Source: Capra hircus (taxonomy: Eukaryota > Chordata > Mammalia > Artiodactyla > Bovidae). Taken from it: a stretch of DNA of 64,000 nucleotides. Every line of letters begins with the position of its first letter. Within the stretch, counting starts at the first letter, position 1. Position numbers and translations under genes: made by a program. The DNA is taken from assembly GCF_001704415.2 (NCBI RefSeq), contig NC_030816.1, positions 83,330,713 to 83,394,712 of the forward strand, read 5' to 3'. Below, piece by piece: positions 54,401-62,760 of this stretch. A model generated the notes under the pieces. The model saw only the letters and a list, made by a program, of their open reading frames with translations, was not told the origin of the DNA and did no database searches.

Positions 54401-56553
54401 TGAGTCAACACAGCTTGCTGGCTGGGGTGTGTCGTGAAGGAGTCGTAGACGAGCACGGTGGACCTCTTTGTGACCCCCATGGACTGTAGCCCACCAGCCG
54501 CCTCTGTCCATGGGATTTTCCAGGCAAGGGCACTGGAGTGGGTTGCCATTTCCTTCTCCAGGGGATCTTCCTGACCCAGGGATCGAACTCAGGTCTCCTG
54601 CATTGCAGGCAGATGCTTTACCATCTGAGCCACTAGGGAAGCCCCTCCTGTAGGGAATAGCAGATAATTGCTCAAGCATCTGCAATGCAGTGGCAACCCA
54701 CTCCAGTATTCTTGCCTAGAGAATCCTCTGGGCAGAGAAGCCTGGTGGGCTGCTGTCCATGGGGTCGCACAGAGTCGGACATGACTGAAGCGACTTAACA
54801 TGCATGTATGCATTGGAAAAGGAAGTGTCAACCCACTCCAGTATTCTTGCCTGGAGAATCCCAGGGACGGAGGAGCCTGGTGGGCTGCCATCTATGGGAT
54901 CGTACAGAGTCGGACACGACTGAAGCGACTTAGCAGCAGCAGTAACAGTCCTAGGTTCCAGGGCTTCATCGGTGAATGAAACCCAAGTCCCTGTTCTCAT
55001 GGAGCTCAAGATTTAGTGGGAGGTAGCAGACAATGAACAGATGAATTGCGTGGTCTGGTAGGTGATGAAAGAGAAATGAGCAGGGTCAGGAGGCAGGAGG
55101 GGTGGCCTGGGGGGATGTTGCTCTTCGAAGGGGAAGGTGGGGGCCCTCGTGGAAGACTGGCGAGGAGGGGAAGGGAGTGAGCCAAGCCCACGGACAGTGG
55201 AGGGACCAGCGTCCGTCCAGGCAGAGGGGGTGGTGGGGAGGGGGGCCCTTGAGTGGGGTCTCCTAGTGTTGTCGAGGGGTAGCGAGAAGCCACTGAGACA
55301 GGGCGGAAGGAGCAGGAGGCGAGGCCGCAAAGGCTGGCAGGTCCCGATGGAGCAGAGGGTGCTGGGTGAGGACCTGGGGAAGCTGGGTCTCCATTGACAG
55401 TCCTGGCAGAGCAGTGGCGCATTGCTCCTCATTAAGACACTGGGGGACACAGGGCAGGAGTCTTCAGGAAGCCAGGCCACCAGGACACATGGTTCCGTTG
55501 CAGCTTGGGCCCCTTGGTGACAGAGGAGTGATGGGAGTGGTGGAAGTGGGAGCCGACAGACAGGAGCAAGGTCAAGTTTAAATCCAGGGTGTGGTGCCTG
55601 AGCAACTGGGAAGATGGGACTGCACTTAACTGAGCTTCAAAGGTTTCAGATTCCTGTTAGGGGCCAGATCGACTGAAAACCATGTCGTCGTCGTCTAGTT
55701 GGCATAAAAACTCCTTCTATGTCAACCGCGTGGTGATGGTGGTGGTGGAGTCGCTCAGTCGTCTCCGACTCTTGCGACCCCATAGACTGTAGCCTTCCAG
55801 GCTCTTCTGCCCATGGGATTTTCCAGGCAAGAATACTGCTGTGGATTGACATTCCCTTCTCCATGCAAGCCACACAGTCGGTGTATAAGTAGGTCTTTAT
55901 GTTATAATCCCAAGAAACTATTCGCTGTGGCTTGTGTATGCATTGATACTACTTGTTGTTTATAAATTAAACCTTTCTTATTTTGAAATAAGATGTCTTT
56001 TTTTTGTAGATGTCATAGATGTCATATGAAAAAGATATCATATTTGTAGATGTTCGTTTTGAGCATCTACACATATGAAATTAAAGATATGTTAAATAAT
56101 ATAACCATGGGAAAATAATATAATCTGAAGAGATGGAAGCCTGGGCAAATGTTTCGATAATAGGCAATGAAACTAGCAAAACAGGCAAGATATTTTGTTG
56201 ACAACTAAGTTTAAATGAAATCTTCACACAAAGTCCCATTAAAATAAATGCTGAAAATTCTGGAGAGAGAAAAAATGCTTGGCTGCTCAGCAGCCCCTTT
56301 GCCTTTCCTCCTCCAACGTAAACCACCAGGGAAGATGCCCTCTGCGTCCCAGGGCCGTTCCAGCCTTGAGAGAACGTGGGCAGCGGAGGTGGGAGGGGAG
56401 AGGGGGCGGAGCCCGTGCCAGCCTCTCCCGCCAGGCCGGCTGGGGACTCTGCGCGGGCCAGGGCGCTAAGCTGGGTCCTTGTCTTGCAGAGTCTGCGGTG
56501 TCATTACCACCTGGGCCTTCATCGCGTTTCTCCTGGGAGGAGCTGGCCCCTGA
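33245..56553 (+). CDS. PNLDC1: Poly(A)-specific ribonuclease PNLDC1 (pre-piRNA 3' trimmer)
   Basis: The coding exons are 33245-33320, 33729-33786, 34063-34136, 35982-36021, 36775-36898, 37076-37164, 38309-38409, 40028-40104, 40859-41002, 41518-41587, 44689-44774, 47037-47092, 50912-50976, 51371-51424, 51621-51663, 53362-53461, 53994-54169, 54255-54353 and 56490-56553. They total 1596 bases, or 531 residues plus TGA, all GT-AG and in phase. The product is a PARN-family DEDD exonuclease that trims pre-piRNA 3' ends with TDRKH at the mitochondrial surface of germ cells. Catalytic residues are intact: Asp28 and Glu30 in GLDIEFTG, Asp271 in VGHNMMMDLLHLHEKFF, and His360 and Asp365 in PHEAAYDAF. 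The last exon encodes a hydrophobic C-terminal anchor, VCGVITTWAFIAFLLGG. The exon 17 donor is gtaggt at 54170, read in frame just before an apparent TAG. Several introns carry tandem repeats near splice sites. Confidence 0.97.
34525..34760 (-). mobile_element. L1 LINE fragment
   Basis: The plus strand contains 'gccatacatcaacatgaatc', 'tgtcccctccgtattgaacc' and 'catcatgcagcaaattt'-like blocks, known from the 3' region of ruminant L1 read in reverse. A related but longer copy is at 46105-46608. It lies in PNLDC1 intron 3. Confidence 0.7.
34893..35063 (+). mobile_element. MER5A-like hAT DNA transposon remnant
   Basis: The block 'agtaaatattttaggttttg' after 'aaaggacca' is typical of MER5-group elements, and the remainder to about 35063 fits their internal sequence. 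It is old and without coding capacity, and lies in PNLDC1 intron 3. Confidence 0.55.
35175..35397 (-). mobile_element. CHR-type SINE (longer form)
   Basis: The plus strand shows 'gctggatcttcgttgtgctg', 'ttagttgcccgaggcgtgtg', 'accagggaccaaacccatga' and 'ttatccactgtaccacgagg'. This is the reverse of the CHR head and body. It lies in PNLDC1 intron 3. Confidence 0.8.
36470..36665 (+). mobile_element. Tigger-type DNA transposon remnant
   Basis: The segment begins 'aacccttgaataatgcaggg' and ends 'cctctgtgttgttcagggg', which are imperfect inverted copies of each other (about 20 bases). Its inside resembles the non-autonomous Tigger relatives common in mammals. It lies in PNLDC1 intron 4. Confidence 0.6.
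39230..39349 (-). mobile_element. CHR-type SINE
   Basis: The copy lies in PNLDC1 intron 7. The plus strand shows a T run, 'ggccatgctgtgaggcttgc', 'gcaggaattgaacctgagcc' and 'ctaatcactggactgccagg', a reversed CHR element. Confidence 0.82.
40151..40406 (+). repeat. Minisatellite, about 50-base unit, five copies
   Basis: The unit starts 'cgtgtggc' at 40153, 40203, 40253, 40302 and 40352, and a broken sixth start follows near 40402. Each unit carries 'ggcctctgtgagaggc', a short inverted repeat, followed by a pyrimidine-rich half. The array lies in PNLDC1 intron 8, beginning about 46 bases past the exon 8 donor. Copies are not identical (gaacc or gggtc variants), so it is probably polymorphic. 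Confidence 0.9.
40450..40667 (-). mobile_element. Bov-tA SINE
   Basis: It starts directly after the intron 8 minisatellite. The plus strand runs from 'cccttcagtcgtgtccacct' to 'cagcgccacctgggaacccc'. Confidence 0.88.
40680..40815 (+). mobile_element. tRNA-derived SINE (CHR or Bov-tA relative)
   Basis: The sequence 'cctggtggctccgtggtgaa' is followed by 'gggtttgattcctggtctgg', 'caggatcccacaaaccgcgg' and 'acccgtgtgcgccacagcag'. This variant carries the CHR-like right part in sense orientation. It ends about 45 bases before the exon 9 acceptor of PNLDC1, so it could affect the branch-point region. Confidence 0.65.
41754..42024 (+). mobile_element. BOV-A2 SINE (dimeric)
   Basis: Two BovA monomers start at 'ggagaaggcaatggcgaccc' and 'ttggagaaggaaatgacaac', and the end is (agc)n. 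A 12-base target-site duplication, ggtgactttctc, flanks it at 41742-41753 and 42025-42036. The perfect duplication marks a fairly young insertion in PNLDC1 intron 10. Confidence 0.95.
42208..42330 (+). mobile_element. Bov-tA SINE, internally deleted, with long flanking repeats
   Basis: The tRNA-like head joins directly to 'ccatggacagagggccgcag' and 'cagggtcgcaaagagttggt', so the middle is missing. About 37 bases before it (42166-42203) recur after it (42349-42385) with a few mismatches. This is the second such case in the window. Confidence 0.8.
42468..42681 (+). mobile_element. Bov-tA SINE
   Basis: A full-length copy from 'gcttccctggtggctcagag' to 'cacgactgagtgacttcact' with a (ttcact)n tail. 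It is directly followed by a BovB copy. Confidence 0.94.
42690..43278 (+). mobile_element. LINE BovB, 5'-truncated copy
   Basis: This BovB 3' end lies in PNLDC1 intron 10, in sense with the gene. The direct repeat acctgaaat at about 42681-42689 and 43279-43287 is a plausible target-site duplication. A partial reverse transcriptase C-terminal frame is open to a TGA at 43129-43131, in the same 'ggggctgacagagg' context as in the 19479 copy. Confidence 0.94.
43385..43545 (+). mobile_element. MIR SINE
   Basis: Blocks 'cacgcttgaatcctcattcc', 'gatcttgagcaagttacttt' and 'gtgtgtaaaatgagggtgat' follow in MIR order. It lies between two BovB pieces in PNLDC1 intron 10. Confidence 0.75.
43550..43780 (-). 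mobile_element. LINE BovB 3' end
   Basis: The plus strand reads 'ttgttcagtcgctcagtcat' to 'tcacatcaggtggccaaggt', the reverse complement of the BovB tail. It is inverted relative to the copy at 42690-43278 only 270 bases away, so the two could pair in the intron. Confidence 0.88.
44443..44590 (+). repeat. Source copy of a 148-base intron duplication
   Basis: The segment of PNLDC1 intron 10 just before exon 11 recurs at 45140-45287 with about six mismatches (96% identity) and no indel that I can see. It does not look like an interspersed repeat: I see no other copy in the window. Confidence 0.9.
44916..45346 (+). mobile_element. LINE BovB 3' end interrupted by a duplicated intron segment
   Basis: BovB sequence runs from 'aaactccagtactttggcca' (44917) to 'gtcagacatga' (45139). 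It is then broken by the 148-base copy of intron sequence (45140-45287). It resumes at 'gcgatcatggggtcgcaaag' (45288), repeating about 24 bases already present before the break, and finishes with 'gactgaactgaactga'. It lies in PNLDC1 intron 11, in sense. Confidence 0.88.
45140..45287 (+). repeat. Derived copy of the 148-base intron duplication
   Basis: This copy of 44443-44590 sits inside the BovB tail. Exon 11 of PNLDC1 (44689-44774) therefore lies between two direct repeats, a geometry that allows deletion of the exon by recombination. Confidence 0.9.
46105..46608 (-). mobile_element. L1 LINE fragment
   Basis: On the plus strand 'ccatatatcaacataaatca', 'cccatctcacccctctaggt', 'ataggttcatcagtaccatc' and 'gctgagtaatattccattgt' follow in the order of a reversed ruminant L1 3' end. 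It lies in PNLDC1 intron 11. Confidence 0.85.
46768..46971 (-). mobile_element. Bov-tA SINE
   Basis: The plus strand runs from 'gcatgctcagtcgtgttcga' to 'ctgagccacctgggaagtcc'. It ends about 65 bases before the exon 12 acceptor of PNLDC1. Confidence 0.92.
47360..48160 (-). mobile_element. LINE BovB copy split by about 345 bases of other sequence
   Basis: The tail (47360-47406, 'cagttgctcagtcgtgtctg') and the body (about 47750-48160, 'cagagcttgctcagcccatg' onwards) are both minus-strand BovB. They are separated by unrelated sequence that includes a MIR/L2-like block ('gtgcaaggcacagtaggtgc'). Either one copy was interrupted or two copies lie close together. It lies in PNLDC1 intron 12. Confidence 0.8.
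48580..48790 (+). repeat. C-rich degenerate tandem repeat
   Basis: Variants of 'ccctgccctcctggcyccrc' repeat with a period near 20-40 bases in PNLDC1 intron 12. The minus strand is G-rich with many runs of three to five G, so G-quadruplex formation is possible on the template strand. The apparent proline-rich open frames here are a by-product of composition. Confidence 0.8.
49428..49560 (+). mobile_element. MIR SINE
   Basis: Blocks 'gggcttaaaccccagctttg', 'gtgaccttgagagaatggct' and 'aacctctgtgtgcctcagtg' mark a MIR core region. It lies in PNLDC1 intron 12. Confidence 0.72.
50611..50820 (-). mobile_element. Bov-tA SINE with (TG)n flank
   Basis: A short tgtgtgtgtg run precedes 'gcacagtcatgtctgactca', and the reversed SINE continues to 'gcgccggcaggcaggttctt'. 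It ends about 90 bases before the exon 13 acceptor of PNLDC1. Confidence 0.85.
52385..52590 (+). mobile_element. Bov-tA SINE
   Basis: The copy runs from 'agctggtggtgcggaggtta' to 'acgactgagcgacttcactt', in PNLDC1 intron 15. A second BovA unit follows directly. Confidence 0.92.
52591..52712 (+). mobile_element. BovA monomer
   Basis: It begins 'atactggcaacctactccag' and ends 'gacacgactgaagcggctaa' with a gcacgcatgcac tail. It lacks a tRNA-like head. Together with the preceding Bov-tA it makes a compound unit. Confidence 0.85.
53719..53993 (+). repeat. Tandem repeat of the exon 17 splice-acceptor region, four copies
   Basis: A unit of about 70 bases is repeated in PNLDC1 intron 16, ending exactly at the exon 17 acceptor. 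Each unit has 'gctgggtgggtggtccttcc', 'gtgggaaatctcttctcctc' and 'cctgccttctag|aac'. The first three AGs (53781-53782, 53851-53852, 53920-53921) are preceded by the same pyrimidine tract as the true AG (53992-53993). Confidence 0.93.
54455..54643 (-). mobile_element. Bov-tA SINE
   Basis: The plus strand runs from 'acctctttgtgacccccatg' to 'ctgagccactagggaagccc'. It lies about 100 bases after the exon 18 donor of PNLDC1. Confidence 0.92.
54689..54943 (+). mobile_element. BOV-A2 SINE
   Basis: Two BovA monomers ('gcaacccactccagtattct' at about 54694 and 'gtcaacccactccagtattc' at about 54827) end in 'cttagcagcagcagt'. It lies inverted to the preceding Bov-tA in PNLDC1 intron 18. Confidence 0.92.
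55740..55864 (-). mobile_element. BovA-type SINE fragment
   Basis: The plus strand shows 'gagtcgctcagtcgtctccg' to 'ttgacattcccttctcc'. A (ggt)n stretch precedes it. It lies in PNLDC1 intron 18. Confidence 0.85.
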
Positions 56554-57955
56554 GGGCAGCGAGGCCGCCTGCAGCTCCGTCCTGTCTGCACGCGACCCCC
56601 TGTTTGTTTGCCTCACATCATCCGTGCAGATGGATCGGTACCGTCCTCACAGGGAACTGTGTTCTGTTTTCAACGTGAAAAAGTCTGTAAATATTATCAC
56701 CTATAAGTCCTTTCTTTGTGGCCCAAACGTTTCTTTCTATAAATGACTGAGGAGAAATCATGTCTCCTGGGCTTTTAAGCTCACGTTCCAGAATGTCTTC
56801 TGAACAGACAGCTAGGCATCCAGCGGAGCTGGCCCCTGAGAGAGCCAAAGGCTCTGTTATCTCTGGGAGAGAAATCATTAGCCAGTTAACAGGGATTTAG
56901 GCCTAAGAAATAGCCTCAGTTTTAGTAAAGGGGAAAAGTAAAGCCAAGTGTCCACTGCACAGGTGTTGATCTGTTTTTATTTTGGGGTTTTGCTTTGGGT
57001 TTTTGTTTGTTTGTTTGCTGGGTCAAAAATAGCTTTTACTGAGGAGAAAAGACTCCAGCCTACAAATGTGCTACTTGTAGTTAAAATTTTATATGTTTAA
57101 GTTGCAGAATACAGTATTTCATAGGTTAGAAAAGAGAACAGTTAATATCAGAATCATGGAAAATACTATGTAGAATAAGTAAATAGGACATCGTATCATT
57201 AGATTTGTGTAGTTCAGCTCTAATGAGTGGAAAGGCAGGTTGATTTTCCTTCTCATTCGTTTGTTCACTAATTCAGCAAATGTTTATTGAACTTCTATGA
57301 TGCCTAAGATGTTAGAACGTGTCTTTCAGATGTTTACGGTGATGGTCCTTTAGTTTTTGTTTTCTAATTGGATTGCCATTTATAAAATTACACATGGCCC
57401 CTGATGTTTTGCTAAGAAGTTTCCCCTCAGATAAATAGGGGTAGAGCAGACTAAGGTTTTATGGTCCACGTTTGAGATAAACGTTATAAACCCTAAAGCA
57501 TTAATATTCACTTTGGAAACAAAGTGACCTGTAGCGCAGGTGTGTGTCCCGAGACAGATAGGATCAGATTCTTTTCCTGCCTCAGCAGTGCCGCGCACTT
57601 CAGTTGGCTTTATCGGGAGCTGTTCCAGAGAACAGGGTTGAACTTGGCTGTGCTGTGTGCTCAGCCTTGAACTTGACTTCATTATTCAGCAAAGCCTTGA
57701 GCTCTGTGCGAAAGAGGTTTTTTCCTCTGTAAAAGCAGAAGTCTTAGAGATGGCAGTCACCCAGAAGAAGAGTTTGGAAGCTGCCATTCCAGAAGACCCT
57801 TGTCGTCCTGGGGTGTGAGTGACACGCTGACCGAAGGGCTGCTGTCCCTACAGCCTTCTGGGCAGCTCTTGTGTTCAGACCAGTGAAACGCTTCCCTTGG
57901 TCGGTCGGGGGAAGGGGGCTTTGTCCATCTGTCCACACAGCATCCTAGGGGAATT

Positions 57956-58118
57956 TTTTTCTTTTTTTAATTTATTTGGCTGCACCAGGTCTTAACTGTG
58001 GCATGCAGGGAGTCTTAGTTGGCAGCACGTAGGATCTAGTTCCCTGACCAGGGGTCGAACCCGGGCCCCCTGCATTGATAGCACTGAGTCTTAGCCACTG
58101 GATCACCATGGAAGTCCC
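57956..58118 (-). mobile_element. CHR-type SINE
   Basis: The plus strand shows a T-rich start, 'ttagttggcagcacgtagga', 'ctgaccaggggtcgaacccg' and 'gtcttagccactggatcacc'. It is a well-preserved reversed copy. Confidence 0.87.
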
Positions 58119-58967
58119 GGGGGATTTTTGTTTTGTTTTTGTCTTCCTGTTGGATATTCCTTTGTGTATGCTATGGAAAATTCCCACTGTTTATGAGCTC
58201 TTGGGACCCCGTCTCATGGATGTGAGCCGTGTAGGCAATAAGCAAACCTGTGAAGTGAAAACAGATTTCTCAGCTGAGCCTTGCAGTGGCCATGTTGACC
58301 TCCTGGCGTCAGGGCACTGAGCTGTCTTAGTTCTGGAGCAAGAGACCCTGTAGTGGTTTTATCAGACGTTACTCATTTGCTCTCTAACTCTTGGTCTCTT
58401 TGCAAGTTTTTGCGGAGTCCGTGCCTCGGACACCCTCAGCAGGGCCTCCGTGCTGCGGTCAGCGTACTGCCGTCCGTCCGTCCATGGGGACCCCGGCTGG
58501 CTGCATGGTCTGCTGTGCCTCCTGGAGGAGGCTTCGGTGGTGGGATCTGAGCTGCTCAACCCATGACCTCGATCAGCTTCCCTTTACTAACTTCCCTGAG
58601 GCTTCTCCATGGGTGCCGCGCTGGAGGTGCCGAGTCCAGGAAGCGTCCTGCTCGTACCACCTCCCAGCCTGTGTCCCCAGACAGGGCCTTGGGGCGCTGC
58701 GGGGCAGCTCTCGGGCTCTTGCCTCCGCCCTCTCCTCAGCTCAGCTAGTTCTTCACGTCGGTGCACCTTGTGCCGCGCCTTCCCCATCATCAAAGGAAAG
58801 AACCAAAGCGAGAAACAAACCAGACTCTCCCCTCCAGTCTGCGTGTACATACGAATGTGTGTGTATCTCGCGTCTTCCTTACCCACTCGTTTGCTGATAG
58901 ACTTCCACTGTTTCCGTGGCTTCGCTGCGGGGAATAATGCTGCAGGAACGGCGGGTGTGCATATCTT

Positions 58968-59035
58968 TTTTTCTTTTGTGTGTGTGTGTGCGTATCTTTC
59001 TTTCTTTTTTTTTTTGTGTGTGTGTGCATATCTTT
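58968..59035 (+). repeat. (TG)n and poly-T microsatellite
   Basis: Two runs of alternating TG, each followed or preceded by T/C-rich stretches, form a duplicated unit of about 45 bases ('gtgtgtgtgtgcgtatcttt' and 'gtgtgtgtgtgcatatcttt'). The tract lies inside the L1 relic. Confidence 0.85.
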
Positions 59036-59282
59036 TTTGATAATCTGTTTTCATTTCCTTTGGATATATACCCAGAAGTGGGACTGCTGGATCATACGGT
59101 AGTTTCGTTTTTAATTTTTTGAGAAACCTCGACGTTGTCCTCCATAGTGACTGAACCAGTTTACAGTCCCACCAATAATGCACACGGGTTCCCTTTTCCC
59201 CTCATCCTTGCCAATACAACCTGTTGTCTTCTTGAGTATAGCCATTCTTACAGATGTGAGTTTATCTCGTTGTCTCATTGTG

Positions 59283-59412
59283 GGTTGGTTGGTTTGTTTT
59301 TTGGCTGTGCCACTGGTCTGGAAGATCTTCGTTCACTGATCAGGGACTGAACCCAGGCCCTGGCAGTGAAAGCGTCAAGTTCTGAATGCCAACCCCTGGA
59401 CCGACAAGGGGA
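59283..59412 (-). mobile_element. CHR-type SINE nested in L1
   Basis: The reversed CHR element ('ttggctgtgccactggtctg', 'cactgatcagggactgaacc') is flanked by the direct repeat tctcattgtg at about 59273-59282 and 59415-59424. That repeat is the L1 sequence duplicated on insertion. Confidence 0.85.
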
Positions 59413-59448
59413 TTCTCTCATTGTGAGTGGTTTTGATTTGCATTTCTC

Positions 59449-59650
59449 TGACGTGGCTCAGTGGTAAAGAACCCACCTGCCATGCGGAAGGTGTAGGTTC
59501 AATCCCTGGGTCAGGGAAATCCTATGGAGAAGGAAATAGCAACCCACTCCCAGTATTCTTGCCTAGGAAATCCCGTGGACAGAGGACAGAGGTGGGCCAC
59601 AGTCCACGGGGTCGCAAAAGAGTCCGTCACAACTTGGCGACTGAACAACA
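59449..59650 (+). mobile_element. Bov-tA SINE nested in L1
   Basis: It begins 'gacgtggctcagtggtaaag' and ends 'tcacaacttggcgactgaac'. It is more diverged than other copies and replaces the expected L1 continuation after 'gcatttctctga'. Confidence 0.85.
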
Positions 59651-59835
59651 AACAGCAATCGGCGGCGCTGAGCACTTCTCATGTACCTGTTGGTCATTTG
59701 AAAGTCTTCGTTGCAAAAATGTCAGTTTGGTTTCTCTGTCTGTTTTAAAATTAGACTGTTTGTTTTTTTCTTCATTGAGTTATGTCAGTTCTTTTATATT
59801 TTTGGGTGTTAACCCCTTATCTGATACAGGTTTCC

Positions 59836-60204
59836 CCTACTCTCTGAAAGCAGAGCTTTCCTATGAAACCTTCTGAAAGCCCCAATGGAGCAAAGTGAAT
59901 AAGCAGTTACCTGAGGACACATGTTGCTCGTAAAATGTCTGGATAGATAAGGATAAAGCACAAGTGCTCAGACAGTGCGAACCGTAGAGTGGGGTGCTGA
60001 GGTGCTAGAGTGTAGCTCCTGGGGGAGGAGCCTGGTGACGCCAGTCTTGCTGTTGAGGTGACGCTGCCCCTAGGACGTCTTGCTGCAAAACAAATACTGT
60101 TATCTTTTTCCATAGAAATGAAAAAACTTGATTCCTTTCAGCTAGGAAAATCAGGTACTAATGTAGGCCTTTTGTAAAAGCAAAGTGGCTTGAAACCTAA
60201 AGTG
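59836..60204. other. Unidentified insert inside the L1 relic
   Basis: Sequence from 'ctctgaaagcagagctttcc' to about 'gaaacctaaagtgaggg' breaks the collinear L1. The start resembles an old mammalian interspersed repeat that I cannot name with confidence. No coding potential is visible. Confidence 0.4.
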
Positions 60205-60695
60205 AGGGAGATCTGTCCATGGTTGTACAGGTATTTCTGCCATTCTGTAGGTTGCCTTTTCGTTTTGTTGATTGTCCGTTTTGCTGCGCAGAAATGTTTA
60301 AATGTGATGTAGCCCCACGTGTTGTGTTTTTTTTCTCCTCTTTGTTTGTACTTTTGGTGTCATACGCTAAAATCATCACCAAGAGCAATGTTGAGAGGCT
60401 TCCTCCTTATATTTCTCTCCTAGGAATTTGATAGTTTCAGGTCTTAGGTTTAAGTCTGACCCCCTTTGAGTTGCTTTTTGTGTGTGGTGGCAGATAAGGG
60501 GTTCATTTCATTTTCCTGCTCTATTCAGTTTTCCTAACACCTTTTGTTGAGACAGCCCTTTCCCCATTTTATGTTCTTGGCTCCCTTAACAAATACTAGT
60601 GGACCATATTAGAAGATCTTAATTTTATCTTTATCATTCGTTATGAGAATTCACGCAAGTCCTCTAGAATGTTTTATGTAATTAAGAATGGTGAG

Positions 60696-60800
60696 GAACT
60701 TTCCTGGCGGTGCAGTGGTTGAAACTCTGTGCTTCTGCTGCAGGGGGCCCAGGTTCGATCCCTATCAGCCCACTAAGATCCCACATGGCACAGCCCCAAA
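60696..60800 (+). mobile_element. CHR-type SINE, sense orientation
   Basis: The head 'aactttcctggcggtgcagt', the B-box-like 'ggttcgatccct' and an A-rich tail ('ccccaaaaaaggggaaaa') are in the sense order. This copy shows the orientation rule used for the reversed copies in the window. Confidence 0.87.
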
Positions 60801-61471
60801 AAAGGGGAAAAAAACAAAGTAGTAAATATTTATGGATGGACATTTCTTACAACTTCGTGTCTGTAGGACTTCACTGGGTACCCTCCCTACTCCTTTCAGC
60901 AATATAACTGCTGTGGAAACAGGACTAATATTCTTACGGGTCTGAGCAGACAGGGATCCCCAGGAGAGCTGGGGATGAGAAGGCAGGGGGCTGATGTACA
61001 ACCAGAACTGTGGGCTTATTTGGCCATGTAGAGTCTTATTTACCTGAAGACCTGAAAACTCCACTTTCCACTCCTAGAGGAAATGAGCCAGTCTTACCTT
61101 TAAGATCGCCACGCGCTCGGTTGGAGCCAGATACTCTGGTTTTGCGTCTTCTGATAAATACAACGTGTGAAATTTCTGATCTGTTTTGTCCAGTATTTTG
61201 TTTAAGTCCTCTGGCATCCCCATTTGCCTTGAAGATCATTCTGAACTTGTTGGTGGTTGCGGGCGTCAGCGCTCCAATCTCTACTTGACCTTCGGAACAA
61301 GTTCAAGGGCAGAGACCCACAAGGCTGGAGGAGCAGTGTGGGTGGTGCCTAAATACTGTGATGTTATCTTGGGCAGAAAACAAAGGAACTTCATTAAAAT
61401 CCCTTTGAATGCTGCCTTGTAGAAATTCAGAATGTCTGTCATGACTTTTAAAAACAGCCTGTTTAATTTGG

Positions 61472-61688
61472 GGTGATGGCTCAGTGGGTAAAGAATCCAC
61501 TTGCAATGCAGGAGACACAGGATTCATGGTGGGTTCGATCCCTGGGTCGGGAAGATCCCCTGGAGAAGGAAATGGCAACCCACTCCAGTGTTCTTGCCTG
61601 GAGAATCCCATGGACGGAGGAGCCTGGTGGGCCACAGTCCATGGGGCCACAAAGAGTCGGACACAACTGAGCAATTAAGCGCACACAT
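61472..61688 (+). mobile_element. Bov-tA SINE
   Basis: It runs from a degenerate head ('ggggtgatggctcagtgggt') to 'ggacacaactgagcaattaa'. About ten extra bases are inserted just before the 'gggttcgatccctggg' B-box region. Confidence 0.92.
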
Positions 61689-62029
61689 ACAAGGTAAAGG
61701 AATCTTCCCTTGTCTTTTGGGGAAAATTCCCTTAAAATAACTGTTGAAGAGATAAAAATCCAACATCCTATAGAAACAGGGCAACAGAAGAATAAAAATG
61801 TTCATTAGAATGATCTCCATTTTGTAATAACCTGAATCACCACTTGATGGCACCAAAGAGTAAGAAGCCCAGAAGGGCTTCCCACTGCTGACGAAGGAGG
61901 CGTTTAAACGTCATTTTTCCCAGCGGGAGGGAGGAGGGATGCTATTGTTTGAAATAATGTTTGGATGTATTTTGTTCTCAGAAGCGCTTGTTACCTGTGC
62001 CTCCCTCATCCCCTCCCTAGGACAAACAC

Positions 62030-62760
62030 CGTTGTCCAGGCTGGAGTTGAAATCCGCTTAGAAAGGGACTGCTCAGACAGGGATGGGGGTGCTTCTGGGG
62101 AACTTGAAGGCGGGGCCGTGAACGCCCGCAGGTCTGGGGGTCCATAGGCTAGAGGATTGGTTTTAAGACAGGCTGCAGACTCTCGGGGGCTAGTGCCGGC
62201 CAGGAAGTACTAGCAGAGCTGGCCCAGGGTGTGGAAAGGTGGGGGGCAGCGGATTGGGGGACACGTCACGGACCCCAAGGGTAGGGTCCCCCAGAGTGGT
62301 GGCCCCACGCTGCTTCCTCCCTGGCTTGAGGGGCGGCTGCGGTGGGGCGGGTGTCACGTGGCAGCCTGGGGATGACCTGCTTTACTGTGCAGGGCGAGAA
62401 CCAGCGCTGGGGGTGGAGGTGGGGTGCCGCAGGGAGACGTCCCAGAGCCCCACCAGGAGGGGGCCCTGCGGAGCCAGCATTCAGGGGACGGCTGTGGGGA
62501 GGGCACTGTCCGGGGCCGGGGGTCCACCTCCGTGTGCGCCCCAGGCCCGCTTCCCTGGGGCTGCTCCTAGCTAAAGCTGAGCGGCTTCCCTGTCGGGGTC
62601 TCCCCTGGCAGCCAGCTGGCGCTGCAGGATGCCCCGCCGGGCCTTCTGCAGGCGGATCAGACGCGTCCGCCAGCCGTCCTCCCGCCCCTTTGCTCAGGGT
62701 GAGACTCGACCGGGGTCTGGCGCCTCCCAGCGGCTGCTCTCTTCCCCTCTCGTCTCTTGC
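62030..62760. other. GC-rich stretch without recognised gene
   Basis: G+C and, less strongly, CpG rise here compared with both flanks. The segment includes 'gaaggcggggccgtgaacgc' and 'gtggggcgggtgtcacgtgg' with an E-box cacgtg near 62356. Open frames on both strands overlap one another and resemble no family I know, so I do not call a gene. It could be an orphan CpG island. Confidence 0.35.

Larger units (their letters stand above)
58870..60620 (-). mobile_element. L1 LINE fragment with nested insertions
   Basis: The minus strand from about 59180 encodes an L1 ORF2 C-terminal segment recognised by LPYDPAVPLLGIYPKE. L1 sequence is collinear through 58870-59282, 59413-59448, about 59660-59835 and about 60205-60620. 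It is interrupted by a CHR SINE (59283-59412), a Bov-tA SINE (59449-59650) and an unidentified insert (about 59836-60204). A (TG)n/(T)n microsatellite disrupts it at 58968-59035. It is a dead relic. Confidence 0.85.
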
